From: Paenibacillus daejeonensis DSM 15491
GTDB lineage: Bacteria; Bacillota; Bacilli; Paenibacillales; Paenibacillaceae
Length of the DNA stretch: 64,000 bases
Assembly: GCF_000378385.1 (NCBI RefSeq)
Contig: NZ_KB899659.1
Location: 1,019,418-1,083,417, forward strand
Direction: 5' to 3'
Below are positions 28,019 through 37,614 of the stretch, in pieces; positions within the stretch are counted from its first letter, which is position 1; each line of letters begins with the position of its first letter. Below the pieces are notes generated by a model, which had not been told where the DNA came from, made no database searches, and was given only the letters and a program-made list of their open reading frames with translations. Both the position numbers and the translations under genes were made by a program.

Positions 28019-30103
28019 TCATTCCTTACCTATAGTTACATTAGTATAGTAGTATTGCAAAATCCGTTTGTAATCATACCCTTGCTCGGCCAGGCCGCGT
28101 GCGCCCCATTGTGACAGCCCCACACCATGTCCGTTGCCTCGTCCAACAAAACGGAAGAATGGTTCTTTGGTTATTGCACGAAGCGTCCCCGTTCCATCCA
28201 TAGCGTAATAATTCACTTCATCCAGCGTGCTCACTTGCCCATTGGCTCCCAGCACCGCAACTGCAGATGAATCAGATGGCTTCTCGGTCTTGGCGCCTCC
28301 TGCTCCCTGGATGGTTACTCTTGCCGTCTCGTCAATGACAAACCTTGTACTCGGCAGTCCACCAAGCGCAGAACGGAAGGTATCAGGATAGCGAATATCC
28401 AGACGAGCGCCATTGGCTTGAAGCTCTGTTGCCCGCTGCGAAGGTCCATACTGGCTAACCTCTAACGTACGAATAGGACCCGTAAACGGCGTCATCAGCT
28501 TGCCCTGCATGGAAGCGACCAGTTCAGAGGATGTAAAGGGGCCACGTACCCAGGTGTTGGAATTGGACTGCACCGTTTTCTCTAACACCGTTACAAGCGT
28601 TCCCTTACTCAATCTTGCGACGGGCGCTACACCTTCCTGGATGAGTGGAATCGGCCGCATATTCGTCTGCTCTTCCTTCACGCGCATCATTGCCGATCCC
28701 GCTGCTGTCCGCTCACTGACTGGCTCGAGAATGTCCTCACGGATATAGCCATTGCGACCATCAGCCAGAGCCACTCGGTACCAGCTGTACAGCCCTGCCT
28801 CGGACGCCTCATCGGGACTGGTCACACTCACAAGATAAGGCACCTGATTTCCCCACACTTCCTCTGCATTGGCAGTAGCCCCGCCGCTGCTGGAAGAAAA
28901 CAGGGTTTCAATCAGTCGACCATTATACTTCGCTACTTCGCCTGACGTTGCATCCACAGCCTGATTGGTTGCTGGCAGCTCATCCGATATGCCCCGGTAC
29001 ACCTGACTCAAGACGCTGTCTACGACATCCGCAATCTCAAATCGTGTTCCGTTGTACAGGGCATAGGTACGTGCCGCTACCGCTTGCGCCTTCAGGGCCT
29101 CAGCTGGCCAGGAGGCCGGCATCTCCGCAGGTACTACAGCATAGAGGTACTGATCCAGCGGCACTTCATTGATGACCGCAAGTCGATTGTTGAAGCGGCT
29201 TAATTCAAACCCGCCGCGGTACGTTCTGGCGGATCGTTCAGTGAGTTGAATTCCCTGTCCGCTCGCGTCGCTCACCCAAGCCGTGGTGGCAGCGTTCAGC
29301 AGATACAATCCATCACTGTTGCCGGCCGTCCCGGTGAGGCTGTGATCCTCCCGAAGCACCAGCATCGCGCTTTGCGCTGCCGCCTTCAGAGCATCCATAC
29401 CCGCTTGTGTACGCACCTGCTCCAAGGCCGCAGCATCCGTGGCTCGTCCAGTCAGGACTACATACTCCATGGCACCAGAAGCAGCGGGACGCACCCCAAT
29501 ATCACTGCTCAAGCCTTTATCTCCAATTGCAGCCTGGGTGGCTCTGGCCTTGGCCAGCGTATCGTAAGGCGTCGACTCCAGCTGCAGTGGGCCGGACAGC
29601 GCAGCCTGCGGATAACCGCCTCGGCTCCACCGTTCGACGGAAGTACGTGCCTCTGCCAAGGTGGGATAGCTGCCTTCGGTCACTTCATACAGCCTGCCAG
29701 TGCCTCCTGGCGAAGAAGTAAGCCAGACAGCAGGCGTACTCTCACGAACGCGCTTGTATGCCGCTTGGGCAGCGGCGAAGTCCGAAGTCTGCAGAATGGT
29801 TACTTTATAATCATTCAGCGTGAATCGGGCCGCCCCACTATGGGCCCCATAGCGAACCTCCCCGGAGGGCTGGCGGATTCCTACCTGCAGCCCCTGGCTG
29901 CCGCTAAGAGTAGCCACCGGTGTTGTCGTCGTATACTTGCCCGGCAGATTAAAGAACAAGCCTACCCTGATGCTGCTCTGCTCCGCCGCTACAGCTGTTG
30001 GCCAGATGCCAATCAAGGCTACTGTCATCGATAAGACCAGCAGTCCGCTAATCGTTTGGAATATGTTGTGCGGCCAGTGCTGATCCGATCCCCGTCCCTT
30101 CAT
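28019..30103 (-). CDS. SpoIID/LytB-domain protein, long form
   Basis: The SpoIID domain (about residues 290-450 of this 694-residue protein) is recognised by [20 protein letters not shown] and by [20 protein letters not shown], whose glutamate (about E327) matches the catalytic Glu of SpoIID lytic transglycosylases; [20 protein letters not shown] near the C-terminus is also typical. A signal peptide or anchor (about 14-40, ending AVAA) precedes two SPOR-like or repeat segments ([30 protein letters not shown]). The start ATG 30103 has AGGAG at 8 bp; ATG 30124, overlapping the ruvB stop, is less likely. Its place between ruvB and queA suggests a second paralogue, not the spoIIQ-linked spoIID. 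Confidence 0.88.
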   Translation of the reverse strand: MKGRGSDQHWPHNIFQTISGLLVLSMTVALIGIWPTAVAAEQSSIRVGLFFNLPGKYTTTTPVATLSGSQGLQVGIRQPSGEVRYGAHSGAARFTLNDYKVTILQTSDFAAAQAAYKRVRESTPAVWLTSSPGGTGRLYEVTEGSYPTLAEARTSVERWSRGGYPQAALSGPLQLESTPYDTLAKARATQAAIGDKGLSSDIGVRPAASGAMEYVVLTGRATDAAALEQVRTQAGMDALKAAAQSAMLVLREDHSLTGTAGNSDGLYLLNAATTAWVSDASGQGIQLTERSARTYRGGFELSRFNNRLAVINEVPLDQYLYAVVPAEMPASWPAEALKAQAVAARTYALYNGTRFEIADVVDSVLSQVYRGISDELPATNQAVDATSGEVAKYNGRLIETLFSSSSGGATANAEEVWGNQVPYLVSVTSPDEASEAGLYSWYRVALADGRNGYIREDILEPVSERTAAGSAMMRVKEEQTNMRPIPLIQEGVAPVARLSKGTLVTVLEKTVQSNSNTWVRGPFTSSELVASMQGKLMTPFTGPIRTLEVSQYGPSQRATELQANGARLDIRYPDTFRSALGGLPSTRFVIDETARVTIQGAGGAKTEKPSDSSAVAVLGANGQVSTLDEVNYYAMDGTGTLRAITKEPFFRFVGRGNGHGVGLSQWGARGLAEQGYDYKRILQYYYTNVTIGKE

Positions 30104-30120
30104 GTCGCGCACTCCTTTGC

Positions 30121-31140
30121 TCATTGGCTGTTCCCCCCGCCGTCTTCCGGTACCGGGAGTCCTAAATGCACATAGGCCTTGGGTGCAACGACCCGTCCGC
30201 GTGGCGTTCGCTGCAGGAATCCGATTTGCATCAGATAAGGCTCGTATACATCCTCAATCGTTTGGCTCTCTTCCCCAATCGTTGCAGCAATCGTATCCAG
30301 ACCTACAGGCCCGCCACGGAAGCTGCCGATCATCGCCTGCAGCATCTTGTGGTCAATCGTATCCAGTCCCATGGGATCTACCTGAATCAGTTCCAGCGCC
30401 ATACTTGCAAGCTCGTGGGTAATGACGCCGTCTCCCCTCACCTGCGCAAAGTCCCGTACGCGCTTCAACAGCCGGTTAGCAATACGAGGCGTTCCCCGGG
30501 AACGCAAGGCAACCTCTTCAGCGGCCTCGCCTACCATTTCCACGCCAAGAATATCTGCCGCCCGGGAAACGATGAACGCCAGCTCGTCCACCGTATAGAA
30601 TTCCAGTCGGCTAACGATGCCGAAGCGGTCTCTCAGCGGGGCCGAGATCAGACCAGCCCGCGTCGTCGCACCAATCAATGTAAAGGGCGGCAAATCCAGA
30701 CGCACTGATCGCGCACTTGGCCCCTTGCCAATCATAATATCAAGCGCGAAATCCTCCATAGCCGGATATAATACCTCTTCTACCGTACGATGCAGACGAT
30801 GAATCTCATCGATGAAGAGCACATCGCCTTCCTGCAGATTGGTTAGAATCGCTGCCAGATCACCAGGACGTTCGATAGCTGGACCTGATGTGGTCCGCAG
30901 CTGCACACCCATCTCGTTAGCTATGATGTTGGAGAGCGTGGTTTTGCCCAGACCCGGCGGGCCATACAGCAAGACGTGATCGAGCGCTTCCTTCCGAAGC
31001 TTCGCCGCCTCGATGTAGACCTTGAGGTTGCTCTTGGCACTCGACTGTCCGATGTACTCCGCGAGGTACCGTGGCCGCAGACTAAGTTCTACCGCCTCGT
31101 CCCCCATCATCAGGTTGGCGGAGATAATCCTGTCTTCCAT
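30121..31140 (-). CDS. ruvB: Holliday junction DNA helicase RuvB
   Basis: RuvB is the AAA+ motor of Holliday-junction branch migration. The 339-residue protein has GPPGLGKTT (residues 60-68), FIDEIHRL (about 109-116), the beta-hairpin region with [11 protein letters not shown] (sensor 1) and the winged-helix end [16 protein letters not shown]. It lies 17 bp after ruvA. Confidence 0.98.
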   Translation of the reverse strand: MEDRIISANLMMGDEAVELSLRPRYLAEYIGQSSAKSNLKVYIEAAKLRKEALDHVLLYGPPGLGKTTLSNIIANEMGVQLRTTSGPAIERPGDLAAILTNLQEGDVLFIDEIHRLHRTVEEVLYPAMEDFALDIMIGKGPSARSVRLDLPPFTLIGATTRAGLISAPLRDRFGIVSRLEFYTVDELAFIVSRAADILGVEMVGEAAEEVALRSRGTPRIANRLLKRVRDFAQVRGDGVITHELASMALELIQVDPMGLDTIDHKMLQAMIGSFRGGPVGLDTIAATIGEESQTIEDVYEPYLMQIGFLQRTPRGRVVAPKAYVHLGLPVPEDGGGNSQ

Positions 31141-31157
31141 TGGTAATCGCCCTCCTG

Positions 31158-31772
31158 TCAGCCTTTAAATAAATGTTGGAGCGCCTTCTTCATCAAGACC
31201 TCCACCGACGCGGCCTCTGCCTCATCCTTGACTCCATGCCATGCCCGATCAAGCTCAGCCTGGCTATAACCGAGGGCAGCCAGTGCTTCTCTGGCCTCCT
31301 GCCATGCCGTTCCTCCATCAGCTCCGGATGGAGAACCTGGCTCAGCCCCCCCTAGCAACCCGCCTTCAGCAGGGAGCGCGCCCAGCTTATCCTTGAGATC
31401 CAGAATCATGCGTTGAGCCGTCTTGCGCCCAATGCCTGGCAGTTTGGTCAGGAAGCCGATATTTTCTTGCTGCACCGCAGCAACAACTGCCTCCGGCCTG
31501 CCCCCTGCGAGAATTCCCAGGGCCACACGCGGACCGATGCCGGACACCTCCAGCAGCTGCCGGAACAGCCGCTGCTCCTCCCGGTTAGCAAATCCGAAGA
31601 GCAGGATTGCATCCTCCCGCACATGATGATGGGTATAGACTGTCACTGCTTCCTGCTTGCCGGCAAACGCAAAGGGACTGGGTGTAAACACACGATACCC
31701 TACATCCCTGACGTCAAGCACAATATATTCTGACTCGATATGTGCAACATTTCCCCGAATAAAATCAATCAT
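31158..31772 (-). CDS. ruvA: Holliday junction DNA helicase RuvA
   Basis: RuvA binds the junction and recruits RuvB. The 204-residue protein has the OB domain start [20 protein letters not shown], two helix-hairpin-helix motifs ([12 protein letters not shown] and [19 protein letters not shown]) and a C-terminal RuvB-binding domain ([16 protein letters not shown]). It overlaps ruvC by 4 bp. Confidence 0.97.
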   Translation of the reverse strand: MIDFIRGNVAHIESEYIVLDVRDVGYRVFTPSPFAFAGKQEAVTVYTHHHVREDAILLFGFANREEQRLFRQLLEVSGIGPRVALGILAGGRPEAVVAAVQQENIGFLTKLPGIGRKTAQRMILDLKDKLGALPAEGGLLGGAEPGSPSGADGGTAWQEAREALAALGYSQAELDRAWHGVKDEAEAASVEVLMKKALQHLFKG

Positions 31773-32320
31773 CTCGGCACCCCATTCAACTTGTTCTGCA
31801 GCACTGCCGAGTGTGCATGGCAGATCGCAATCGCCAGCGCATCGGCCACATCGTCGGGTTTGGGGATGACAGACAGCTTCAACAGCATCTTAACCATCTC
31901 CTGCACCTGCCGCTTCTCGGCCTTGCCATAGCCGACGACTGCCTGCTTCACCTGGAGTGGAGTATATTCAGCAATTGCAATCCCGTGCTGCGCGGCAGCA
32001 AGCATAATCACGCCGCGGGCCTGACCAACAGCAAAGGCGGTCGTTACATTGCGATTGAAAAAAAGCTTCTCCACCGCAACGGCATCCGGTTTGTATTGGT
32101 CAAGCAGCGTATTCATCGCCTCATAAACCTGCTTCAATCTCGTTTCCTGAGGGGTATGTGCTTCCGTCTGAATGGAGCCATACTGCACAGGAACCAGCTT
32201 GTGGCCCTGCTTATCGATACATCCGAATCCGGCAATCGCAATGCCCGGATCTATTCCCAGTACACGCAAAGTGTCCTCTCCCATCTGGTGTTTCCGATTC
32301 TGCATCTCTATGTAAGTCAT
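31769..32320 (-). CDS. ruvC: Holliday junction endodeoxyribonuclease RuvC
   Basis: RuvC resolves Holliday junctions. The core VLGIDPGIAIAGFGCIDKQG carries the first catalytic Asp, VEKLFFNRN the Glu, and DVADALAIAICHAH the C-terminal acidic residues. ATG 32320 has AAAGGA at good spacing but gives 17 residues before the fold; TTG 32269, with GAGAGG upstream, would give the family-length protein of about 166 residues. Both are possible. The gene sits before ruvA-ruvB, giving a complete RuvABC set, unlike B. subtilis, which lacks ruvC. Confidence 0.95.
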   Translation of the reverse strand: MTYIEMQNRKHQMGEDTLRVLGIDPGIAIAGFGCIDKQGHKLVPVQYGSIQTEAHTPQETRLKQVYEAMNTLLDQYKPDAVAVEKLFFNRNVTTAFAVGQARGVIMLAAAQHGIAIAEYTPLQVKQAVVGYGKAEKRQVQEMVKMLLKLSVIPKPDDVADALAIAICHAHSAVLQNKLNGVPR

Positions 32321-32407
32321 TTTTTCTATCCTTTCATTATAGCAAATGTTCGTAGGAATGAGAACACTGGGGAAGTCCCCTTACGAATCACTTAGGCCGC
32401 ACAACAC

Positions 32408-32437
32408 AAAAAAGCCCCGCCGCTTATGCGGCCGGGC
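32408..32437 (-). terminator. Terminator after bofC
   Basis: On the minus strand GCCCGGCCGC pairs with GCGGCGGGGC across an ATAA loop, one mismatch, followed by six Ts. It lies 24 bp after the bofC stop, before ruvC. Confidence 0.9.
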
Positions 32438-32461
32438 GTGAGTGATCTAAAGCGCGGAAGG

Positions 32462-33073
32462 TCAACCGGGTGTTTTATTGCCTTGATCAGCATGAACGGC
32501 ATATTCGCTGAATGTGGACAACACACTATTGTATTCATCTACATCACTTACCCGAATGCCTTCATTCAAGGCTTGCCAATGCTGCCTGGGCAGGCTGCTT
32601 TCTAAGTAATGCGTGTCCAATTGAAAAAACGTACGGATGACGCGATCCTCTTCCGGGGGCCCTTCAAATAACGAAAGATGGCCCAGCTTGTCCAGGCTGA
32701 AGTAAGCGCGTTGCTTACAGGTTTCCGACAAATCCGCAATTTGCTCCAACACGACAATTTCGTCCTCGCCAGCCGGTTTTATTGTCCACTCGGGGTTTTC
32801 TTTAAGCAGCTGCTCCACCTGGCCGGCATCCAGCTTGCCCAACATGGTCATTTCCTCACCACAGATATAACTTCGCACATGCTTGACCGTTCGCGGCTGC
32901 TTGTCCTGCCGCCAAGCTTCCATCCAGCTTTCTGCAGGCTCCCCTGCGGCGTGTGCCGTAGGCATGCCTTGCAGCGAGCCAAGCAGCAGCATCAAGGCGC
33001 CAAAGCTGCCTAGCAGCTTTTTGCCTCGTATCCACCGTTTTCTGATCTGTATCCATCGTCTGAATGCGATCAT
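32462..33073 (-). CDS. bofC: Bypass-of-forespore protein C (BofC)
   Basis: BofC is a forespore-made secreted protein that limits SpoIVB protease and thus delays pro-sigma-K processing. The 203-residue protein has a long basic N-terminus, a signal helix (about 20-42, ending PTAHA) and the BofC C-terminal domain (about 85-165: ENPEWTIKPAGEDEIVVLE and FSLDKLGHLSLFEGPP). It lies near ruv genes and safA, as in Bacillus. The extra C-terminal residues after about 170 are not conserved to my knowledge. Confidence 0.85.
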   Translation of the reverse strand: MIAFRRWIQIRKRWIRGKKLLGSFGALMLLLGSLQGMPTAHAAGEPAESWMEAWRQDKQPRTVKHVRSYICGEEMTMLGKLDAGQVEQLLKENPEWTIKPAGEDEIVVLEQIADLSETCKQRAYFSLDKLGHLSLFEGPPEEDRVIRTFFQLDTHYLESSLPRQHWQALNEGIRVSDVDEYNSVLSTFSEYAVHADQGNKTPG

Positions 33074-33150
33074 CGTCTGAACCCCTCTGTTTTTTTAGTA
33101 GCTTAACCCAGGCATTGAAGGAATATGCACGCCTTCCTTGCCCATGACTA

Positions 33151-33188
33151 CAGCCCCGTCACTGCGCTCAAGGCAGACAACGGGGCTG
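33151..33188 (-). terminator. Hairpin after safA
   Basis: CAGCCCCGT (33151-33159) pairs with ACGGGGCTG (33180-33188), with a smaller CTGC/GCAG stem inside the loop. No T run follows on the minus strand, so it may act in RNA stability rather than termination. Confidence 0.4.
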
Positions 33189-33197
33189 CGAATCGTG

Positions 33198-34655
33198 CTA
33201 ATTATTGATCCAGGGCAAGCTTTGACCGTTGCGGCGGTTAGAACGCTTGGTGGATGCCCGCTCAACCGGCTTCTTCGTTCTGTTCTTCTTGCTTGATGAT
33301 GCTGCCCGTTTGGGAACTGCCGTACTTGTTACCACTCTAGACTCCTGCTCTTGCGCATCATCTTCCTCACGTTTGTCTGAGCACCCGCAGTTACATGGTT
33401 TTTTGGCCGCTCCCTGCTCTCCGCCGACTTGCGAGTATCCCCCGTACCCCTGATCTGCAACGCCCAGCGTCTGAGGATGCCCGTAGGCTTGGGGCGAATA
33501 ATAGTTCGTCATTGGCTGCTGGTAGCCCATCAGCTCTGCCGGTCCGCCCATCATACCCGGGTGGCCATAGGCTCCTGGACCCGCGCCATATCCGTACATA
33601 CCGCCGGACCAAGGTCCCATCGGCTGCCCCCATGCAGGCGGCATGCCCCCAGGGAAACCATATGGCATGGCTCCCATTCCAGCGCCAGCGTTGCCTATTG
33701 GCGCAGAGCTGACAGGACTTTCCCATGATTGCTGAGGCGTGTAATCATAGCCCGTTGACATCTCGCTACCCACCGTCGTGCTCTCAAGCGGCATCTCATA
33801 AGGGGTGTAGGCGCCAGGTTGACCGCCATATCCACCATAATTGCCGGACATATCAGGCAATACTTGATGTTGGGGCCCTGCATAGCTGTAGCCATGATGT
33901 CCATAGTTAGCCGCTGCCCCCTGTAGATCAGGAATTCCAGGCCACTGTGATGTGCCCCCGACCGCAGGCGCGTAACCGCCATAGGACATGGTTGGAGCCG
34001 GTTCGTATGTTTTTGGCGGTTCCTGCGCTCCTGCTTCGACAGCCGGCTGCGGTGTCTGCTGAAACAGATTCGTCGATTTATGGTATTCCAGATGGATCGG
34101 ATACATATGATGTTCTTGGACGACCTTCGGCGGCTCTGCAGGCATGGGCTGTGGCATCGGCTCAGGCTGAGGCGCTGGCATCACGGGCGCAGTGGACGTC
34201 TTGCCGGGCAGTTCCGCAATCGGAGCGGTTGAGGTCTTGCCCGGCGGCGATTCCATAATCGGCATTGTAGGCAATTCAGGCATCATTGGCATCTCCGGAA
34301 AGTGCAGATCCGTTTCCTTGCCGTTTGCTGTTTTTGGAATATTGACCATTTCACCGGTAAGTAAGACATTCGGATTTTTCAGCTGCGGATTGGCTTTGAT
34401 CATATCTCCCAGCGGTACCCCCCAAGCCTTGGATAACTTCCACAATGTGTCTCCTTGCTTGACAACATGCTGATGCGCAATTTCCATATCGGTTGGTTTA
34501 CTTGCAGACGATGGGACTTTGATTTTCATTCCTACCTGCAACTCATCCGGATGGCTAATGTTGGGGTTTAACTTCAGCAGCTCCTCTACCGTTACCCCGT
34601 ATTTGCCGGCCAGCTGGTACAAGGTATCACCCTGTTTGACAATATGGATTTTCAA
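33198..34655 (-). CDS. safA: SafA-like spore coat assembly protein with two LysM domains
   Basis: The 485-residue protein begins with two LysM domains (about 2-47 with VKQGDTLYQLAGKYGVTVEE and 64-109 with VVKQGDTLWKLSKAWGVPL), which bind cortex peptidoglycan. The middle is Pro-rich, then Gly/Tyr/Pro-rich with many GYGG and YG units, and the end has a Cys cluster (CNCGCSDK) and a Lys/Arg-rich tail. SafA organises the inner coat in Bacillus and its gene is also near bofC. The start is TTG 34655, with AGGAGG 8 bp upstream. A CATA-type -10 (CATAGGATG, minus strand 34738-34730) with GGACA upstream might be a late sporulation promoter; that is weak. Confidence 0.82.
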   Translation of the reverse strand: MKIHIVKQGDTLYQLAGKYGVTVEELLKLNPNISHPDELQVGMKIKVPSSASKPTDMEIAHQHVVKQGDTLWKLSKAWGVPLGDMIKANPQLKNPNVLLTGEMVNIPKTANGKETDLHFPEMPMMPELPTMPIMESPPGKTSTAPIAELPGKTSTAPVMPAPQPEPMPQPMPAEPPKVVQEHHMYPIHLEYHKSTNLFQQTPQPAVEAGAQEPPKTYEPAPTMSYGGYAPAVGGTSQWPGIPDLQGAAANYGHHGYSYAGPQHQVLPDMSGNYGGYGGQPGAYTPYEMPLESTTVGSEMSTGYDYTPQQSWESPVSSAPIGNAGAGMGAMPYGFPGGMPPAWGQPMGPWSGGMYGYGAGPGAYGHPGMMGGPAELMGYQQPMTNYYSPQAYGHPQTLGVADQGYGGYSQVGGEQGAAKKPCNCGCSDKREEDDAQEQESRVVTSTAVPKRAASSSKKNRTKKPVERASTKRSNRRNGQSLPWINN

Positions 34656-34768
34656 TGACCGTACCTCCTGTCACGTTCTCGTTCGCGGCCAAGAGGGTGC
34701 CAGGCACAGCGCCCTGCCGCCAATCATTACATCCTATGCACAAAGTGGGCTGGTGTCCCCTAGAATTG

Positions 34769-34818
34769 AAAAAAAAACAGGCTGCCCTCCTGTCCTTCGA
34801 CAGAAAAGCTTGCCTGTT
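34769..34818 (-). terminator. Terminator after ilvE
   Basis: On the minus strand AACAGGC at 34818-34811 (with one extra base) pairs with GCCTGTT ending at 34776, with an inner CTGTC/GACAG stem, followed by nine Ts. It ends the hom-thrB-pheA-ilvE operon. Confidence 0.88.
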
Positions 34819-34829
34819 CTTGTTGTTTC

Positions 34830-35708
34830 TTAGTCAATCTTGACGCCGTCCACTTCTACGATATCACGGAACTCCTGCAGCAAATGTGTCGTTATCGGTC
34901 CGGCTTGACCGGATCCAATAATGCGGCCGTCCACTTCGCGAACGGCGATAACTTCTGCCGCAGTTCCGGTGAAGAATACTTCATCTGCCACATAGACATC
35001 ATGCAAGGTAAACGGCTCTTCCTTCAACGGATACCCAAGCTTCTCACATAACTCCATGATAGTGCCTCGCGTGATTCCCTCAAGTGCCCCAATGTAGCAA
35101 GGCGGGGTATAGACAACCCCCTTCTTGATAATGAAGATATTGTCGCTTGATCCCTCCGCCACGTACCCTTGGGCATTCAACATAATGGCTTCTCCGACGC
35201 CAGCCAGATTCGCCTGAATCTTCACAAGGATGTTGTTCAGATAGTTCAAGGATTTGATTTTCGGGTTCAAGGCATCAGGGATATTGCGGCGTTGAGTAAC
35301 TGAAACAGAGACCAGTCCGTTCTTGTATGCCTCTTCCGGATAGATCGCCAGCTGTTCCACGATGATAATGACCCAAGCCGTCGGACAACGCTTGGGGTCC
35401 AGTCCGAGATTACCGGGACCACGGGAGACGATCAGGCGAATATAGCCATCGCGCAGCTCATTGCGCCGGATGGTTTCGACGAGCGCTTGCTCCATTTCGT
35501 CATAAGACAACGGAATATCAAGCATGATGGATTTGGCCGAGTCATATAACCGCTCCAGATGCTCTTTGCATTTAAAGATATTGCCGCCATAAATCCGAAT
35601 GCCTTCGAAGATTCCGTCTCCATACAAAAATCCATGGTCATACACTGAAACCTTGGCGTTTTCTTTTGTCACATACTCACCGTTTATGTAAATCCATTGC
35701 TCCGCCAT
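34830..35708 (-). CDS. ilvE: Branched-chain-amino-acid aminotransferase
   Basis: A fold-type IV PLP aminotransferase that makes or degrades Leu, Ile and Val by transfer to 2-oxoglutarate. The 292-residue protein starts WIYINGEYVTKENAKVSVYD and GFLYGDGIFEGIR, and has the PLP lysine in NPKIKSLNYLNNI and the phosphate loop EGSSDNIFIIK plus GITRGTIMELC. It is the last gene of an operon of aspartate-family and aromatic genes; the other genes suggest it could also act on aromatic oxo-acids, which is inference. A D-amino-acid aminotransferase or 4-amino-4-deoxychorismate lyase is less likely given these motifs. Confidence 0.92.
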   Translation of the reverse strand: MAEQWIYINGEYVTKENAKVSVYDHGFLYGDGIFEGIRIYGGNIFKCKEHLERLYDSAKSIMLDIPLSYDEMEQALVETIRRNELRDGYIRLIVSRGPGNLGLDPKRCPTAWVIIIVEQLAIYPEEAYKNGLVSVSVTQRRNIPDALNPKIKSLNYLNNILVKIQANLAGVGEAIMLNAQGYVAEGSSDNIFIIKKGVVYTPPCYIGALEGITRGTIMELCEKLGYPLKEEPFTLHDVYVADEVFFTGTAAEVIAVREVDGRIIGSGQAGPITTHLLQEFRDIVEVDGVKID

Positions 35709-35764
35709 TTCGTTATTGACACCTCCGGTTATATAATGCTCACCGGCCTAATTCGGCCGTTGAA

Positions 35765-36631
35765 TCAGCTTTCATAGCGAAAAGAAGGGTAAGATCCCAT
35801 GTTCCGTACCTGGCAGCCAATGGCCCGGATCTCTTCCAGAGCCGACGGCAGCAATACCGTGTCCATGGACATCTCAATGTCGATGATGAAGTAGTAACTC
35901 CCCAGCATGCGCTTGGTGGGTCTGGACTCAATCCGTGATAGATTGATTCGGCGCCACGCAAAGGCGGAGAGCACTTGATGAAGCGCGCCTGGATAATCCT
36001 CAGGCAGTGTAATGTGAATCGTTGTCTTATGCACATCCGAGGTGCGTGCCGTAAACGGCCGATCTCCGATCAGCAAGAAACGAGTGAAATTATTGTTATG
36101 ATCAGTCACCGATTCTTGCAAGATATCCAGCCCGTGCAAGGCCGCGCCTGCACGCGTCCCGATTGCAGCCCACCCCTGACCGGGATTCGCTTTGACAGTT
36201 GCTACAGACTCTACCGTACTGCTGATATGCTCCGTTTCGGCATGAGGCAGGAGCGTACGCAGCAGCTTGGTGCATTGCGCCATCGCCACGGGGTGGCTGA
36301 GCACTTTTTTTATTTTAGCATAATCCAGCTCACCCTGCTCGTCCACAAACTCTTCCCTGCGGCCAATCAAGTTCTGTAGCGACGGAAAGACCCATTCCGC
36401 CTGAATCGGCAATTGCACCTCATGCACCAGCCAATCCATATGCAAGCTGACGGAGCCATCGATTGTATTCTCAATCGGAATGATACTGTAATCGGTACTG
36501 CCCCCGGCGGTGGACAAGAACACATCAGCGATGGATTTGTAATAACTCCAGCTGACTTCCTGATCTGCGAACAAATATCGAGCTGCCTCATCCGAGACGC
36601 TGCCTTGCGGCAACAATGCTGCGCTTAACAT
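35765..36631 (-). CDS. pheA: Prephenate dehydratase
   Basis: PheA converts prephenate to phenylpyruvate in phenylalanine synthesis. From ATG 36631 it has 288 residues: a catalytic periplasmic-binding-like domain (about 1-190, with LPQGSVSDEAARYLF, PIENTIDGSVSLHMD and the Thr/Phe motif NNNFTRFLLIG) and a C-terminal ACT domain (about 205-280, PGALHQVLSAFAWRRINLSRIES) for feedback control. AAAGGAG lies 10 bp upstream and the ATG overlaps the thrB stop, so translation is coupled. GTG 36655 is the alternative start. Confidence 0.95.
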   Translation of the reverse strand: MLSAALLPQGSVSDEAARYLFADQEVSWSYYKSIADVFLSTAGGSTDYSIIPIENTIDGSVSLHMDWLVHEVQLPIQAEWVFPSLQNLIGRREEFVDEQGELDYAKIKKVLSHPVAMAQCTKLLRTLLPHAETEHISSTVESVATVKANPGQGWAAIGTRAGAALHGLDILQESVTDHNNNFTRFLLIGDRPFTARTSDVHKTTIHITLPEDYPGALHQVLSAFAWRRINLSRIESRPTKRMLGSYYFIIDIEMSMDTVLLPSALEEIRAIGCQVRNMGSYPSFRYES

Positions 36632-37611
36632 GCTGTGATATCTCCTTTGATCCACTCCATGAGCGTAATATCGTCCTCGGACGAGTCAGGTACAGTAATG
36701 ACCGGTCCCTCCAGGCACGGCACGAGCCAGCGTGCCTCGGCCCCGCTGTGCTGATGCTGCAACGAGGTGAGAAGGAACTGCTCCAGCTCCTGCTTGCGGC
36801 GGCTGCGTCTGTCTACAAGAGCCAGCATCGTCGGACCGGCGCCACTGAGCGCGGCCCCCAGGGCTCCATACTCCGTCGCTTCTGCCAGAATCTGTTCCAT
36901 ACCGGGAATCAAGGATGCCCGATAGGGCTGATGCAGACGATCCTTCATGGCATGACGAATCATCCCGAGCTCGCCGGAAGCAAGGGCTGCCACCAGCAAG
37001 GAGCTGCGTCCGACATTGTATACGGCATCCTGCTTGGTATAACTCTCCGGCAACGCATGACGCGCCTTGTCCGTGGACAACTGGAAGTCAGGAATCGCTA
37101 CCAGCACCTCCAGGTCAGGATGCGGCTCCAGCCGTATGGCTTCTGCACGCTCGCCGTCCCAGGCTGACACAATGATTCCGCCCATGAGCGACGCACCTAC
37201 ATTATCCGGATGTCCTTCCAACTTCGTGGCGATCTGCAGCAGACGGTCTTGACTCAGTTTGGAGCCAGTCAGATGGTTCGCAGCCGCCAGGGCGCCTACA
37301 ATGGCGGAAGCACTGCTCCCAAGCCCTCTGGTGAGTGGGATATCGCTGTACATGCCGATCCTCAGCTCAGGAATCGACACCCCTACCTCTTGGAAGACCT
37401 GCTGGGCCACCTTATAAATGAGATTGGACTTGTCGGTCGGAATTCCGGACATGCCGCTGCCATACAAGGTAATCTCCGTCTTCTCGGAAGCACTCATCTC
37501 AATCCATGCGTACAGCGATAAAGCCATGCCTAGCGTATCAAAGCCAGGACCCAGGTTGGCGGTACTTGCAGGCACTTTGACAATAACTCTGGGATGAACG
37601 GTTTCTATCAT
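36625..37611 (-). CDS. thrB: Homoserine kinase
   Basis: A GHMP kinase that phosphorylates homoserine in threonine synthesis. The 328-residue protein has VKVPASTANLGPGFDTLGMA, the ATP-binding PLTRGLGSSASAIVGALAAA and the C-terminal ALSGAGPTMLALVD. It lies 3 bp after hom. The C-terminal 20 residues extend slightly beyond the usual length. No thrC is present between hom and thrB, unlike B. subtilis hom-thrC-thrB. Confidence 0.96.
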   Translation of the reverse strand: MIETVHPRVIVKVPASTANLGPGFDTLGMALSLYAWIEMSASEKTEITLYGSGMSGIPTDKSNLIYKVAQQVFQEVGVSIPELRIGMYSDIPLTRGLGSSASAIVGALAAANHLTGSKLSQDRLLQIATKLEGHPDNVGASLMGGIIVSAWDGERAEAIRLEPHPDLEVLVAIPDFQLSTDKARHALPESYTKQDAVYNVGRSSLLVAALASGELGMIRHAMKDRLHQPYRASLIPGMEQILAEATEYGALGAALSGAGPTMLALVDRRSRRKQELEQFLLTSLQHQHSGAEARWLVPCLEGPVITVPDSSEDDITLMEWIKGDITAC

Positions 37612-37614
37612 CCG

